Below, piece after piece: positions 33,764 to 46,766 of a stretch of 64,000 nt of DNA; the first letter of the stretch is position 1; each line of letters opens with the position of its first letter. The notes under the pieces were generated by a model, which saw nothing but the letters and a program-made list of their open reading frames with translations, was not told the origin of the DNA and did no database searches. This DNA is from Chrysolina oricalcia (taxonomy: Eukaryota; Arthropoda; Insecta; Coleoptera; Chrysomelidae). The position numbers and the translations under genes are program-made. Location of the stretch: positions 39,195,098-39,259,097 of the forward strand of contig OX101822.2 in assembly GCA_944452925.2 (NCBI GenBank). Reading direction: 5' to 3'.

Positions 33764-35120
33764 TCAAAACCACATCGTCATCAGATTCTGATGATTAGGA
33801 GATCTTCTTGTGCTTTCTAGTGCGCTATGTTCGTTTTCTATCGGATTTTTACTTCTTAGGAATATTCCTTTTATGGCAAGTACACCAGATATTTGTCTGC
33901 GAACCTTATCCACCGCACAAGTAACAACTGGTTTGTCCGGATCTGGCATCAAGAAAGCGTGTTCAGGAATAGCACTTGGATTGAAGGGCATTATTTCGGT
34001 AGACCTAAATCCTCACAGTGCGTTCTGCACTGCTGTAGATTTTCCCTAAGCGTCGCCTAACAGCTTTCCAAAATTCATCCTATTCAGTTTACGATCTGCC
34101 TGATTTTTTATGAATAACCGACAGGCATCATAATAGTGACCCTTCAAAGATTCAAAAAAACATCGATCTAACGGTTGTAGAAAGTGCGTTGTGTGTGGCG
34201 CTAAACAGAAAAGTATTATTCCGTTTTCTTCTGCCAATTGAAGGGTCTCGATATTCGTAGTGTGAGATGAATGCCCATCTAAAATTAACAACACAGTTCC
34301 AGACTTTTTCCTTGGGAAAAAATGGGTCTTCAACCAGTCGAGAAATATTTCTGAATTCATATAGGCCAATTTTGCTGATATTTTCATGCGTGATCCTAGA
34401 GGAATTCCATCACACCATTCGTCCTTTATATGTTTACCCTTAAAATAGGAGTATGGAGGTAAATATCCCTCTTCAGCATTGAAACATGCTAAAATGCTCA
34501 TAGTTTCTCCCTTTTCTCCAGTACTAATGCTAGGAACACATTTTGATCCTCCTTCGGCAAGAACTTGACCTGCCCTGGTATTCAACTGGAGACCGGTTTC
34601 GTTACTATTGAATATATACCCAGGTTCATCAACTAACGAGTGTTCAGTTCAAATGTTGTTGATATCCTTAAAATACTTTTGTACAATTTCCCTCGACATC
34701 CCTTCAGCACGAGCGAATATTTTCAGCTTTTCTCACTGCAATGGCAGAAACGATGCCAACAACTTTTTTCCTGATTTACCTAAAAATCAGTAACACTGAA
34801 ATGTGCAAAGGTGATTACTTCTTTAATTTTTTATAATAATTATTATTATTAAACTTGTTTTTTATTCCTAGCTTCACAGCTGAGTTATATTCCATTTCCC
34901 TAACTTCTTCTCTTGTAGGCGAGAAACCATTCTTTTGGAGTTTCTTTATGTGATTTGCCAGTTTTTCTTCAGCCTTAGCACCAAGTGTTGAATCTTGGCC
35001 TAGTCTATTGTACTTCTTTGTGTCTTTGCTTTTCAATCTACGTTCTAGTATAGCCTGAGGAATACCGTAACGTCTAGCAGCTTCATTTACACCTAAATGG
35101 CGCGAAGATTCTGCGTCCAT
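33764..35120 (-). pseudogene. Pogo/Tigger-type transposase, decayed
   Basis: Minus strand, in order: a psq-type helix-turn-helix (LGVNEAARRYGIPQAILERRL, 35120-34815); a gap with damaged DNA-binding sequence (ARAEGMSREIVQKYF); then the DDE nuclease (34660-34046) with the first Asp position reading FNSNETG (Asp to Asn), the second at LILDGHSSH and the third at PHTTHFLQPLD; and a C-terminal end (FNPSAIPEHAF, 33991-33764) in another frame. Frameshifts plus the altered first catalytic residue indicate an inactive cut-and-paste transposase. Related to, but clearly different from, the pogo protein at 43571-46141. Its terminal repeats were not identified. Confidence 0.75.
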
Positions 35121-35180
35121 CTCTTATTGCAAATCACTTTCTATCCAGAGCCCTCTTGGTCTCGCATTTGCTTTGTGGGT

Positions 35181-38100
35181 ATATCGACGAGATTAAGCCA
35201 AAACGACGTAAACGACATCAGCCAACTTTTTGAAGAATTGAAAAAAACGTAATTCTACTCTTCACAGCTTCCAAAATAACAAAATTGTTGTTTTTGAAAT
35301 TATCATATTATTTTTCTGATTTAAACACATAACTTTTTCAACTCTATGTATTATTGCCTTGAAGAAATAATAATAGATGGCGTTTAGGTCAACTAGAAAC
35401 ACTTTACGTTTGAGTTGTCACTTATGCCTATTCAATGTAATAAAAAATGGCGCTTATTACCATGTATGCCAATATGCTTTCTAGTTTTCCTTATCCATCT
35501 TTGTGCTTATGCCCAAAATAAAAACAAGCAAAAATAATGTGAAATTACATAATATTATTTATTTCATTAAAAAATACAACATAACAAAGATTTCAAATAA
35601 TACAAATTGTAAAACTAAAACTAATTTTAACTCATTCAAGGTACACAATAATATTATAAACTTCTGAAATTGGAAATGACAAAATATTTTAGTTCCCAAA
35701 GGAGAAGAAAATAATATAAAACAATGGCAAAAAATATTATTTTATGGATCGCCATGGTCTTCGACGTCTGTCTCGTCTAATGAATCGGGTACATTACCGC
35801 TTTGTTTAAGTAAAAGATATTCACTGAGATATCTAGGAGGTATAGTATTATTTTCGCACATAGTTTTGAGGTCATTGTATTTTTTTTTACTTATTGGTAG
35901 ATAACTGGAATAAACATTTTCGAGTCTAGCGTTTTCTACATTTTTTATTTCAATTGCACACTCTTTATCAGTATCTTCATAATTGTAACGGTAAAAAAAA
36001 AACTTTTTGCCTTTTACAAATTTCACAACTTTGAGGTCTGTAATTGTTAAGGTCTCTTTTCCTACGTTTTCTTTAGTGCTGGTTCGAAATTTGACTTTTA
36101 AACGCTTAACAAGATCTTTAAAATCAAAAAAAATCAGTATAGTCTAGACTATTAACAACATACGGTTTAGGTTTTATTCTAGCATTTCTTAAGACTGTCA
36201 TTCTGATGGGGCCAAAATAGATTTATGTTTCAATGATTTTTCTATTACTGCATGCATGGAGTCAACAGGCATGTATGTATGTCCTACAAGCAAAAAAGTT
36301 AAAACAATTTCTTTAATATTTTGTGAAGTCTGTAGAAAATAATAAAACATAAATAGTAGTGCGCTGTTTTTGATTTGGCCCCCACAATTATCAAAAAAAA
36401 ATTCAATGCAGTCAATATTCGTACTGTTCGCATCAATTCCTTTAAGGTAATTTAATAAAGTACTACTAATTTCATTACTTCCGCGCTTCCCATCCTTTTC
36501 TTGCCACAAAACGCCATTTTTAGAGTAGGTTTCATAGATTGTAAAGTTATGAACCGCATATTTTCTGTAGAATCCTGATAACATACCCTCAGAATGAGGT
36601 GTTGTTAAAACTTTTTGAAGATCAAAGCTTGCGACAATTTTATTAGGCATAATTTTAGTTTATTTTTGTTTATTTAAAAATATTTTTTAACTGTTTCTTT
36701 TTCTGCAATATGTGTTTCATACTCAGTCGTCAGAATGTCAGTTTTCTGATCAGTATTTTTATAACCCTCACACTTAGTGCATTCATCCTTACGTGGAACA
36801 TGAATTCCAATATTGTACTTATCCTTGAAATATAAAAAAACGCTTTTTTTCAGAGGTCACTGCGGCATTTTCTCAACTTTTAGTAAATACATTCTATACA
36901 AATTATTGTATGAACCAATATCGGATGGGAGGTATGTCTTTTTAGAGGAACTTCGACAGTAATGTGAAGGAACTGAATCAATAAATTCTCGAAATATTCT
37001 CATTTGAACTTCCATTGTTTTATTTTTAGGGGGATGCTCGCCCCTTCAATCCAGACCATCGGGAAATTTTTCCTGTACTTTATTATCTATTACGGTTCTT
37101 AAAGATCTTTGAGTTAAAGCAAGTGTAGCTAGTAAAAACTGCTGACACACCTTTACTTTTTTATTAGCCTTCATCAGGTAATATTCATGTGTTACAAGTC
37201 GTTTATGGTGCGTTCCGTAGGTTCTTTGGCGCTTAACTTGAATTGTGTGTATACAGTCGCTTAAAAATATTTTTTGTTTCTGTCTTTCAAGCTATAAAAA
37301 ATGTCGAAGTACTTTTTTCTTTCTTCTTCTGAGAGTGTGTTACATTTATTATTACACTGTTTTCCATTGCATGGATTTTAACGCATCTTTTTTTCAGTCT
37401 GCACTACTCCTTTGTAGTTCAGGTATTTCTGTCCACTATTTTTATTTTTTCTATATTTATACTTTTTATTTTTTTATAGTGTTGTCTGCCGTTTTCGGTA
37501 TATGATACATCTGTTGTGTCCTCTCTACTTCTTTCTTCTACGTTATATTCCGAGTTTTCGTCTGAGTCATTATCCAATGCTTCTAATAAAGAAGAATAAT
37601 CGGGACCTGGTACTACTTCAGCATCTACTTGAGGCTGACCTGATTGCTTTTCATTTAGGAGCATTAGTATTTTTTTACCTATGGACATCTTTGTGACTTG
37701 AACGCCAATTTTAAATCTCTGAAATTAAATAAGAAAACTGCTAAAATTTCGAATATCATTTTATACTCTTTGAAGAATTTCAACATAACCACAACTCGGA
37801 ATAATTGGTTACATAAAAACTTGACTAAAATTGCCATTAAACTAACTTCAAAGATCATCACAAAATTATATGGTAACTGACGCTTATGTCAGATCAGAAT
37901 AAATAAAAGCAGTTTGGCATAAGCGACAATGTGTTTTTCGCAATTTACTCTATTAATTCATAAAAATAACATATAACTAATCAATGTGACATATTATGAA
38001 ATGTAATATTAAACACAAGAACGTTACAGTACACGCCCTATGACGGACAATGCAAAACTGGCGCTTCAGTCGGCAACGACCAGTGTTGTCAAATTGTATT

Positions 38101-38273
38101 CAACCAAGATTGTCGCTTGCGCAGATTCAAACATGAATATCGCAATAATATTGAATTGGCGCTTAAAACGTAATGACGTACTGAATCCGGTGCTTAGCCT
38201 GGTTAGATGACATAAATTTCTCAGTTTGAACAAAAATGTCGCTTACGTCGTTTTGGCGTGAACACGTCGATAT
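35181..38273 (-). mobile_element. DNA transposon with 37-bp TIRs carrying a DUF7869 gene
   Basis: The ends at 35181-35217 and 38237-38273 are inverted repeats: ATATCGACG, seven unmatched bases, then a 21-bp block starting GCCAAAACGACG with one mismatch; the spacing is identical at both ends. Subterminal copies of a GTCGCTTA(C/T)G-like motif occur inside (about 37876, 37908, 38111, 38239 and, inverted, near 35416). The only gene inside is the DUF7869-family gene. A target duplication could not be fixed (GGGT and GTGT flank the ends). The logic of TIRs, subterminal repeats and one central gene points to a cut-and-paste element using this protein as transposase. Confidence 0.65.
35742..37688 (-). 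pseudogene. DUF7869-family protein, putative transposase, lightly damaged
   Basis: Read down the minus strand: an acidic N-terminus (37688-37419); KRQRTYGTHHKRL and ANKKVKVCQQFLLATLALTQ; FIDSVPSHYCRSSSKKTYLP and a following MYLLK helix (about 37000-36880); FKDKYNIGIHVPRKDECTKC, a Cys pair of likely zinc-binding type (about 36830-36770); then the conserved core (36650-36198) with KIVASFDLQKVL, GKRGSNEISS, FFFDNCGGQ, GHTYMPVDSMHAVIE and APSE; and the C-terminal part (36197-35742) with LPISKKKYNDL and IPPRYL. The ordered Asp/Glu residues could form an RNase H-like catalytic site (inference). Lesions: a one-base loss near 36195, stops near 37030 and in the poly-A/T tracts, and loss of frame near 36660. 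About 650 codons in all. Confidence 0.7.
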
Positions 38274-38599
38274 GTGTTCGGCATTTCCTCTCCTTAAACG
38301 AAAGGATAGATGGATCACCAGATTTCGCCAAAACGATGCATTATAATGGCGGCGATTGAGGTTAGGGGCCAAGATGAAGGCATAATAAACTAGAATAAAT
38401 ACAAAAATCACGTTCAAACTTACCATATTTTTAACATATGTGATCCCAAATCACTTTGAATAAATTTTGCACACTTGCAAAAACAAAAATTCATAATGAC
38501 CTATTGAAAATTATCACAATAAGCTACCTGTTGCATACCCCGGCACAAACACGTTCAAATAAAGCTGTTCTCTGCCGCGCGACTCCAGTGTTGCTATAT

Positions 38600-39985
38600 C
38601 TTGGATTTTATCACTAGTAGTTCATCTCTACTACTGGTCCAACTCTCCGCCCATTACCCTATTATGGGAAGTGTTGTTAACGCTTCCCTTGAATTCGTCT
38701 ACGTGCGGGATTTAGTGGATCGTTCCACCTCCGCTCGTTGGTGGTACTATTTGTACGTTTTGATGGATGTTGATGTTGGTGTTCCCCACACTTTCCAGTT
38801 TCTCAATTGCAACACGTTCCAAATTTTGGCCTTCGTCGCAGTGTCCAATCTGTTCTTACCTAGGAAAGGTTGGAAAGTACTGTAATTTGGTTGAGAAGTA
38901 TGGTGAAACGCCTCTGGGTTTTTGATGTTTTTCTCACCCAAAGTGTTTTGGGAAGTATGGCGAAGCAACGGACTCTGTTGAATCTTCATCTCCAAGGAAT
39001 CGAAACTATGGTGAACTTTTGTCACTGCCTTGTTGTGGTATTTCCTTCGACAGCGATGTTGTCAACTGCGGCATGGGCATTTTCCTCTTGGCTGAGTTTT
39101 TCTGTTGGAGGGAGGTGTTTGTGCGTGTATTGGAGAAAGGCTATTTTTGCCCATTGCCATTTCCACGGCATCGTCTTCAGGGTTCTGGGGTAAAATCTTC
39201 GTTGCCGTTGCATCCTCTCTCGTGGCTTCAGACGATGTGTCCCAGATCTTGAATTTACTGACCTGGGGCACTTCTGCTGGAAGTAGTACTGCTGGCGTGG
39301 AGATGCCCTCTTGAAGCCTTGGTGATGCTTCTCTTGGATTGTCTATCAACCGGCAGCTTTGCCTGGTACCCGAACGCGATCTGTGGCTGCTTCCAAATCA
39401 GAGGGTAGTGATGTGGGTTTTTCATTCACATCCCTTACCCCACATTGATTCGATTCATCCCCCGTTTTTGTAGCTTGGGTGTAAGAGGATTTTTCTGGTG
39501 GTATCTCTTGTTCTGATATGTTGTCATCTTCGAGGAGTCTTTCCTTCCTATTTGGGGGTGAGCCTCCTGAAGATAAGCTGGTTTTAATTATACTCAATAT
39601 GTCCGCATCAGGATCCACTTCCAGTAGACGGAGGGGGTTACTACGTTTCTTCTTCACTGCCCGGAAGTTTTCTCGTTTTGTTCTCGACGTTGCTTCCTGA
39701 AGTGGTTTCCATGTCGGACGGCGTCTCCAGGAAATGATATTCCGAGGATGCTCTGCCCCTACCATGACACGGTTCTTGGCTGGAGCGTATGTTGCCCCCA
39801 GAGCAGGATCCCTGTTTGAGGAAGCTGTAGAGTGTAATGTTGTCGGATATCTCTCTGTACTATTTAGCTGTCGATGAACACTACACGATAGGTCAAAATT
39901 GCTAGGTTGTTCAAGAAGATGCGCATTCCTGACCTACGATAGAAAGTACGTCCGTCCCATACAGCGGTTCGGAGCGTACTCCACC
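38600..39985 (-). pseudogene. Retroelement ORF1-like region, unassigned
   Basis: A GC-richer block whose minus-strand frames (39765-39346, 39349-39062, 39025-38747) read on from one another with stops and shifts between. Composition is hydrophilic, rich in Pro, Glu, Lys and Ser, like the leader of a gag or ORF1 protein; no zinc knuckle or RT is seen. It begins near 39985 and is cut near 38600. Family unknown. Confidence 0.35.
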
Positions 39986-40196
39986 AGTGAAAGAAAGAGT
40001 TAAGAAACAGCTGTGTGAAATTTTACAATTGAATGGAACTTTCAATGGAGAAACAGGAAGATTTGTTATACCTAGTTATTGGGAGGGACTGCAGGGAACT
40101 CCAATAAATACTTTTTATATTGAGATCGTGTGGTCAAAGTTCGTTCCATTTCTTTATAGTGAAAAATTAATGAAGGCGAATGAGTAATGAGCTTAC

Positions 40197-40305
40197 TGTA
40201 TTCTGACATGGCTGCCAATACTTCATCCGTTTCTTCTTTACTTCTCAAAGTTAGCAGGCTCATGCTTTTTTTGAGACAGTCTTCTTTGGCTTGGAAAAAT
40301 GTTCT
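40197..40305 (-). CDS. C-type lectin domain, N-terminal-half exon (second domain)
   Basis: Minus-strand exon: a poly-T acceptor ending CAG at 40306, donor GTAAGC from 40196; enters in phase 0 and leaves in phase 1 (109 bp). It encodes RTFFQAKEDCLKKSMSLLTL followed by RSKEETDEVLAAMSEY, the opening of a C-type lectin domain (aromatic start, A-x-x-x-C, Leu-rich strand, SKEE helix). Phase and content let it join directly to exon 14155-13820, completing the domain across a 26-kb intron, and to exon 49495-48978 upstream. Confidence 0.75.
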
Positions 40306-41430
40306 CTGAAAAAAAAAGCGTTTAATTTCAGTAGAAATCTGCACGTATCTCTTCAGACATGAAACCATTTCACTACCGTATATAATTCAATAATTGTTTG
40401 ATGCAGAATTATCGTTGATAATAATTAGAATATAATCTATACCATGGAATATAACATATCACTTAATTTCATGAAGAAGGTAGAAGATTCATTATGACTA
40501 ATTTTTTAACAGAATCATTCATGGATGAAGTTGTCATGAGTTTCAGTGAAGAATCACAGTCATCTTCACATTTTTCATGAGACGGTAACAGAATAATAGC
40601 AGGTTTCGTTAATTCCACAAATTATTTTTCTTCACGAAGCTGAGAGCGGTTTTAAAAACAATAATTGTGGTTTGTACTAACTAAAATTGAAAAATGACTA
40701 CGAAAAAAAAATTTGATTTGCGCAAAGAACAACAACAACAAGAAAATGCGAACAACGAAACTCCTTTTCGTTAGTATTGATTGTCCGACTCTTTTCGTTA
40801 CCTGCTCCTGCCAATGTGCTGATATAACTGTAATGAATATGGCTATAAAGGGTTTCATATAATTTATTTGTACACCTAAAATATAACCTCTTATTCATAT
40901 CACAATTATTTACAGCGTGTTAGTGATTAAGTGCGACAAACTTCAGAGGGTGAGTCTGCATGAAAAAATAATGACATTTTGCTTCATAACTTTTGTCCGC
41001 TAATGCTTCGTTTTCCGAGATACGCGGTGTTTTACTTTAAAACTGACTATTCATTCACTGCTCTGAAACCGGTCGACATATGCAAAAGAAATTTGGTCGG
41101 TTTTCTGACATGCAGTTAAGAATTTTATGTATGGTATGCCACTGGGATATTCCAAACTAACAATCATTTTTGGATTCTTCGTTCAATTTGTTACAAAAAA
41201 TCTCTCCTCTCTTTTTTTTGTGTGGGGCACCGTTTTCATGAAAGAAATAAAACATCTCAACGCGAATTTTTCATTCCCTTAACAGATTATCTAGTAGCGA
41301 CTCTAGTAGGCTACTGTCAACATTCTTAAATACGAATATTTCCACAAAATGCCAAATAAGCGTTTCATAAGTTTTAAGCTTTCAGTTTGGTATAAAATTA
41401 ATATTAATAAGAAATTAAAATTTTCTTTAT

Positions 41431-42376
41431 CAAAAAGAATGGAAAATTGTGCAAATGCGGAATTGTCAGATATGCATTTTGTCTATGGTCGAAGTAATGG
41501 AAATGGTCGGCAAGCTCGACGATTGTATGCTGAGTTATATCCAGGACGAAGGGTACCCCATCACACAATATTTGCTCGTCTTCACCAACGTTTGCGCGAA
41601 AATGGTACATTTAAGAAACAAACGGCTGACAGCGGGCGCCCTTAAAGAAGTACGAACTGTGCACCTGAAACATGTACTCGCAAAATTGCCAACATATTGA
41701 ATGTAAGCAACTTCACTGTATTTAACGTGTGCAAGCTCTACAACCTAGAGATTTTCTTCCGCGACCAGTTTTTTGCCATTGGATTCTTCATCAGGTCTTT
41801 CAAATTTCTAATTTTTTAAATGGCGTTTTGTTTTCTGACGAAGCTAATTTTGGACGACAGTGTATACGAAATTTCCATAACAATCACTTCTGGGCTGAGG
41901 AAAATCCACATGGAATCTTTGAAGCCCATTTTCAGCATCAGTTTTCAGTAAATGTATGGCTTGGGGTAATTGATGATCATTTGGTCTGTGCATATTTCCT
42001 CCCACAACGACTAACAGGCGACTATTACCTTCATTTCCTATAGGAAGAGTTACCTGTTCTTCTTGAAGAAATCCCACTACAGCTGAGACATCACTTATGG
42101 TTCATGCATGATGGTGCACCAGACTATTTGAGCATTAATTTACGTAATCACTTAGATACAGTATCTCCAAATCGTTGAATAAGGAGGGGAGGTACGGAAC
42201 ATTGGCCTGCTCGATCGCCGGATTTAAATCCTCTAGATTTTTGCATTTGGAGTTTTCTTAAGTAGTTAGTTTATTCTACTCCCATCAAAAATATTGAAGA
42301 CCTGAGAAATCGAATTGTAGCCGGCTGTTAGGCAATAAGAAATACACCAGGAATATTTGCGTGTATACAACAATCA
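41431..42376 (+). pseudogene. DUF4817/DDE mariner-like transposase, broken
   Basis: MENCANAELSDMHFVYGRSN opens the DUF4817 helix-turn-helix, followed by RRLYAELYPGRRVPHHTIFA and LHQRLRENGTF. After stops and shifts the DDE nuclease is readable: LFSDEANFG, FWAEENPHGIFEA, HQFSVNVWLGVI, LWFMHDGAPDY and WPARSPDLNPLDFCIW, giving D, D and D at the expected places. The final IRNTPGIF segment is cut at 42376 by a LINE and continues after it at 47069 with MRRRVESCISSDGGH. Several stops and frameshifts make it inactive even before the insertion. Confidence 0.85.
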
Positions 42377-42894
42377 AATCCCATCAAATATCTAGGTATC
42401 ACTTTAGACAAAAATCTAAAATGGACAAATCATATTCAAGATCAAACCAACAAAATAAGACGTTTAATTCATAAATTTTATATAATACGCAAAATCCTAA
42501 CAAAAAACTACTTTTACAAATCTACAAGTCTTTGGTGGAGTCACTCCTAAATTATGGGATCATAGTGTGGGGGGGCTCTATGACAATGCATTAAATCAGT
42601 TAAATGTAGTGCAAAACTATATACTACGAATAATATTATTTAAAAATAGACTATATTAATGAATCGATTCTGAATGTCCGATGTCTATACTTTCTTAGTA
42701 ACTGTATTTTCTGTTTTAAATCAACAAACAAACAATTTGTGAACCACCGTTACCAAACCAGACAGTACTCAAACAAAAATATGTTAGTACCATTTAGAAA
42801 ATACGATGGGAACCAAAAGTTCGCTATAACCATACCACCAAAAATTCATAACATCCTACCAAATGAAATCAAATTAATAACCAAATATTTAATA

Positions 42895-45800
42895 GAGTAA
42901 ATGCGCCTAATCCCAGCCACTTCCAGTGGTCAGCCTTTCTTACATTCTTATTCAAATAATAAGTAAATGACTGACATAAAATAGTTTATTTTAAGCTCCT
43001 AAACTCAGCCACCTTTTTGGCGGTAACCGCGTAAATCGTTCAAATATAACCTAAAAAACATAGTAATGGCGTCCATGTGAGTTATAGTGTGCTGTGTAGG
43101 CTGACATTTAGGTAAGAAATCCTAATATTTTTATAGTGGTGGAGTTCCTCATTATTAAGCTCCAAAGCTTGAACAATGAAGAATATAAGGAGCTTTATGT
43201 TTTCAGGCATTATCTAAATGTATATCGATCAAGTTTCAGAAGCTTTTGAGGTTATAATATGCTTTTTTCATCGTAATTTCTTGGTGTCTGAGAACTGGTT
43301 TATAAAATTGGCAGTATTCCTAAAGCCAGGTGGCTGACTTTGGGAAGGACGATGAAAACTTGAAATATGAACCATATGCATGATAAGAATAGAAGCGTCT
43401 TCCCTTTGTATTTTTAAGTATCATAATCATTGATTATTTGATGTTTCACCAGTAGTCAGCCCCATAAAACTTCGGTAGGTTAGTTGATGGCTGACTCGAG
43501 GTTGCAGTATTCCAGTTCTCAGCCACCCAATACTACATCATTTTTATTTTATTATTTTTTTATCAGAAAAATGGGCAGGTACAGGAGTCATGAGGTGCAT
43601 AAATATCCTGAAGAATCTCTGAAGAAGGCTCTACATGATATTCGTGAGAATAATTTGGGAATAAGAGAAGCCAGTAGAAAATATGGTGTTCCCCGTGGTA
43701 CCATACAAGATAGGCTGCATGGAAAAGTTAGAGAGGGGCCACGGAAAATGGGACCCAGCACGGTCCTAACTGGACCAGAGGAAGAAGAACTGGTTACATG
43801 GCTAATAGATTTAGCAAAGTGTGGTTTTCCACAGAGGAAACAAGATCTTCTTAACGCAGTTGAGAAAATTGTCACCAAAGAAGGGAAAAAAAAACCCTTT
43901 CAAAAATAATAAACCTGGGGAAAAGTGGTACCAATGTTTCCTAAAAAGGCATAAAAATTTAGCCTTGCGAGAAGCGGAAGGACTTTCAAAAGCAAGGGCC
44001 ATTGTCACTGAAGAGTCCATATGAAAATGGTTCCGGGAATTAAAAAGTTATCTCCAGAGTGCTGAAGCATCTGATATTTTAGCGGATAACTCTCGCATTT
44101 TCAATGGAGATGAAACAAGCTTCGCGATGTGCCCAAAATCTGGAAAAGTTTTAGCTCCGAAAGGCTACAAAAATGTTTACGAAATCAAGAGAGGTAGTGA
44201 AAAAGTGACCATCACTGTATTAATGGTTTTCTCGGCAGACGGAAAAACAGTATCCCCAATGGTTGTATTTCCATTCGTGAGGCCTAACAAAGCTATAGTA
44301 GATAGTGTTCCATCAGAATGGTTCATAGGTCGATCAGAGAGTGGTTGGATGAAGAGTGACACTTTCTTTGAATATATTGCCAATGGGCTCTACAAGTGGG
44401 TTATTCAGAACCAAGTAAAAAAACCGATTTTGCTCCTGGTCGATGGCCATAAATCACACTTATCACTGGAACTCAGTCAGTTTTGTACTGATAATCAAAT
44501 AATTCTATATGCACTTCCTCCCAATACTACACACATTTTGCAGCCTGCTGATGTTAGCGTATTCAAACTATTCAAATCAAATTGGAAAAAAACGGTACGG
44601 GCATGGCAAGCGAAGCCAGAAAATGTTAATTGTGTGCTGACTAAATCCACCTTTTGTCCGCTCTTGAAGGACGTTTTTGATGATGAATCTCTTCCACATG
44701 CTATCAAGAACGGCTTCAGAAAGTGTGGACTTTTTCCGTTCGATCCGGAAGCAGTAGACTTTTCGAAGTGCGTACAGAACCACTTGGAAAATTTGAATAA
44801 TACAGCAGATCAGAAATCTGAAGTCACAGAAGAGCAATTGAACATAACAGAAGTGGATAATCTTCCATAAATGATAAACTCTTCGAGAAGGGTATAGAAA
44901 ATATTTCAAACGTTATCGGGCAATTAAAAATAATAAAGGAGGAATATTTTCCAAAATCTCCAAGGAGAATTTCCACTGAAAAAAATAATTTAATTGCCTT
45001 GGAAACCACACCACAAGATTTCATGATCTTTGACTTTGAAGAATTTATGCATAATGATTTTCAGAACGAGAACGCACGAAATGAAAATGAAGTTGCTCCT
45101 AAAATAATAATATTGGAAGATATCACTGTATTACCTGCTGAGTCTTGCAAAGAATCAGTTATAATGCCACTGATTCAGAATCCGGAAAAGACTGATAGCA
45201 TACAAACTGAAAATGAGCAAGAAAAATTGATGAATGAGATTGAAAGTGAACTCTCTGATTATAGTGACAGTATTGCAGGCATATTCTCGACAAAGAAAAT
45301 TCTTGTATCAGCAATGGTTCACAATTCAGGAGATTCTGATGAACTGAGAGCAAATTCAGAAACTGAGAAGCGTGAGTCCATCAATCAGCCAAAACCAAGA
45401 AGAATTAAATTGTGTCATAGTTTACATAATGGAGACATCCTAAATGAAATTAAGACATATGTAGAAGAAGACGATAGCGCAGTTGAAACAAGTGGGAGTG
45501 AAACTATCAAAGCTGGAGAAGAATTGGGAGATAGGATAAATGTTGTTCCCGAAAGAGAACATATTTTGGAAGATGTCACAAATCTAACAACTGATCGAAA
45601 TTCGTGTCCAATTACAAATGAATTTCCATATTCAATTAAATCTCATCTGTTTTATCCCAGCGCCATAGCATCAACGAAGACACGGACACCCAAATTGACC
45701 AAAGAGAAATTACCCGCTGCAATTTCGTCGGTAGAATTTCGCAAGCATCTCCAAGACAAAATTGACAAAAAAGAAAAACTAGAAAATGAGAAGAAAAAGA

Positions 45801-46766
45801 GACGAGAAGAAAGAATTAGGAAAAATACTGAAAAAAAGCAGCACATGCTGAGAAGGAAAAGAACTAAAGAAAACAGTTCAACCCAACCAGCAAAGAAAAT
45901 ATGTGTCAAAAAACAGTCGAACATAGTGAAGGCTAGCAAACTGGCCGATTCGAAAATAAAGAAAAGAAAAGAAGTATGTGCAAACTGCAATTTTGAACTA
46001 GATAGTGACACTGAAATTAATGATGAAAGGCATATTGGCTGTGACAATTGCCCCAAATGGTACCATTTGAAATGTACTGTATTTCGAGGTTCCATTTATA
46101 GTGATATTGAAAATAGTGATTTCGTTTGTAAATATTGTTGATTTTTTTTCTATTAATAATCTAGTTTTTTTTGTTGATGTTTTCGAATATTTTTTCAATG
46201 CAAATGTTTACATTTACAGTTATATTGGATATTGTGATTTAATTTCTATATTTTGTTGATTTTTTTTTCTAAATTTTGAATAGTTATCGAGGATTTTATT
46301 TTTTGTTGATGTTTTCGCATTATTTCTTCAATGTAAATATTTAAATTAAGTCACAGTGGAAATAGTGATTTTATTTGAAAATATTGTTGATTTTTTTCAA
46401 GTTTTGAAGAGTTATCTATGATTTTACTTTTGTTAATGTTTTTTTTCAATGCCAATGTTTGAATAAAAAATGTTCCAACCAAATACTAGGTAAATCATTC
46501 CCCTTCAGTAATTGTGGCTGACAACTAGATGCATGGTGGCTGAAATAAGAATACTTACCGGATGACTATGGGATATTTCGAGTTTTTTCAGAAAAAGTTC
46601 AATATCTATTTGAGTAATAACGAATCAATGAATACTAGAATGTCTAAATGAAATAAAAAACTTCAGATTGTGTAGAAATTTCAGTAACTTTCCATCAAGT
46701 TTTATTTTTTATCTTGCTCTCAAAATGAGATGTTGCTTAAATGGCTGACTACTGGCTAATCTACCC
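42895..46766 (+). mobile_element. Pogo-type element with subterminal GGCTGAC repeats
   Basis: Bordered by TA on both sides (42893-42894 and 46767-46768). Ends GAGTAAAT...GCC and its inverse GGC...ATCTACCC match 9 of 13 bases. CCAGTGGTCAGCC (42923-42935) and GGCTGACTACTGG (46743-46755) form a better inner inverted pair. GGCTGAC or GTGGCTGA motifs recur near both ends (about 43011, 43322, 43457, 43487, 43515, 46509, 46535), likely transposase-binding sites (inference). It contains one transposase gene. Confidence 0.8.
43571..46141 (+). pseudogene. Pogo transposase with C-terminal PHD finger, frameshifted
   Basis: Starts MGRYRSHEVHKYPEESLKKAL; psq-type helix-turn-helix (GIREASRKYGVPRGTIQDRL) at about residues 30-50; CENPB-type HTH (WYQCFLKRHKNLALREAEGL); DDE nuclease with FNGDETSF, LLVDGHKSH and HILQPADV giving the three Asp; then a long charged region (44876-45950, rich in Glu and Lys) and a C-terminal PHD finger (45979-46138): CANC, CDNCPKWYHLKC, CKYC. 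Lesions: a shift in the poly-A run near 43890, a stop at 44022 (TGA), and a shift near 44868 between the nuclease and the tail. Otherwise the 380-codon tail is fully open, so the copy is fairly young. A PHD finger typically binds histone H3 tails; here it could guide integration. Confidence 0.8.
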
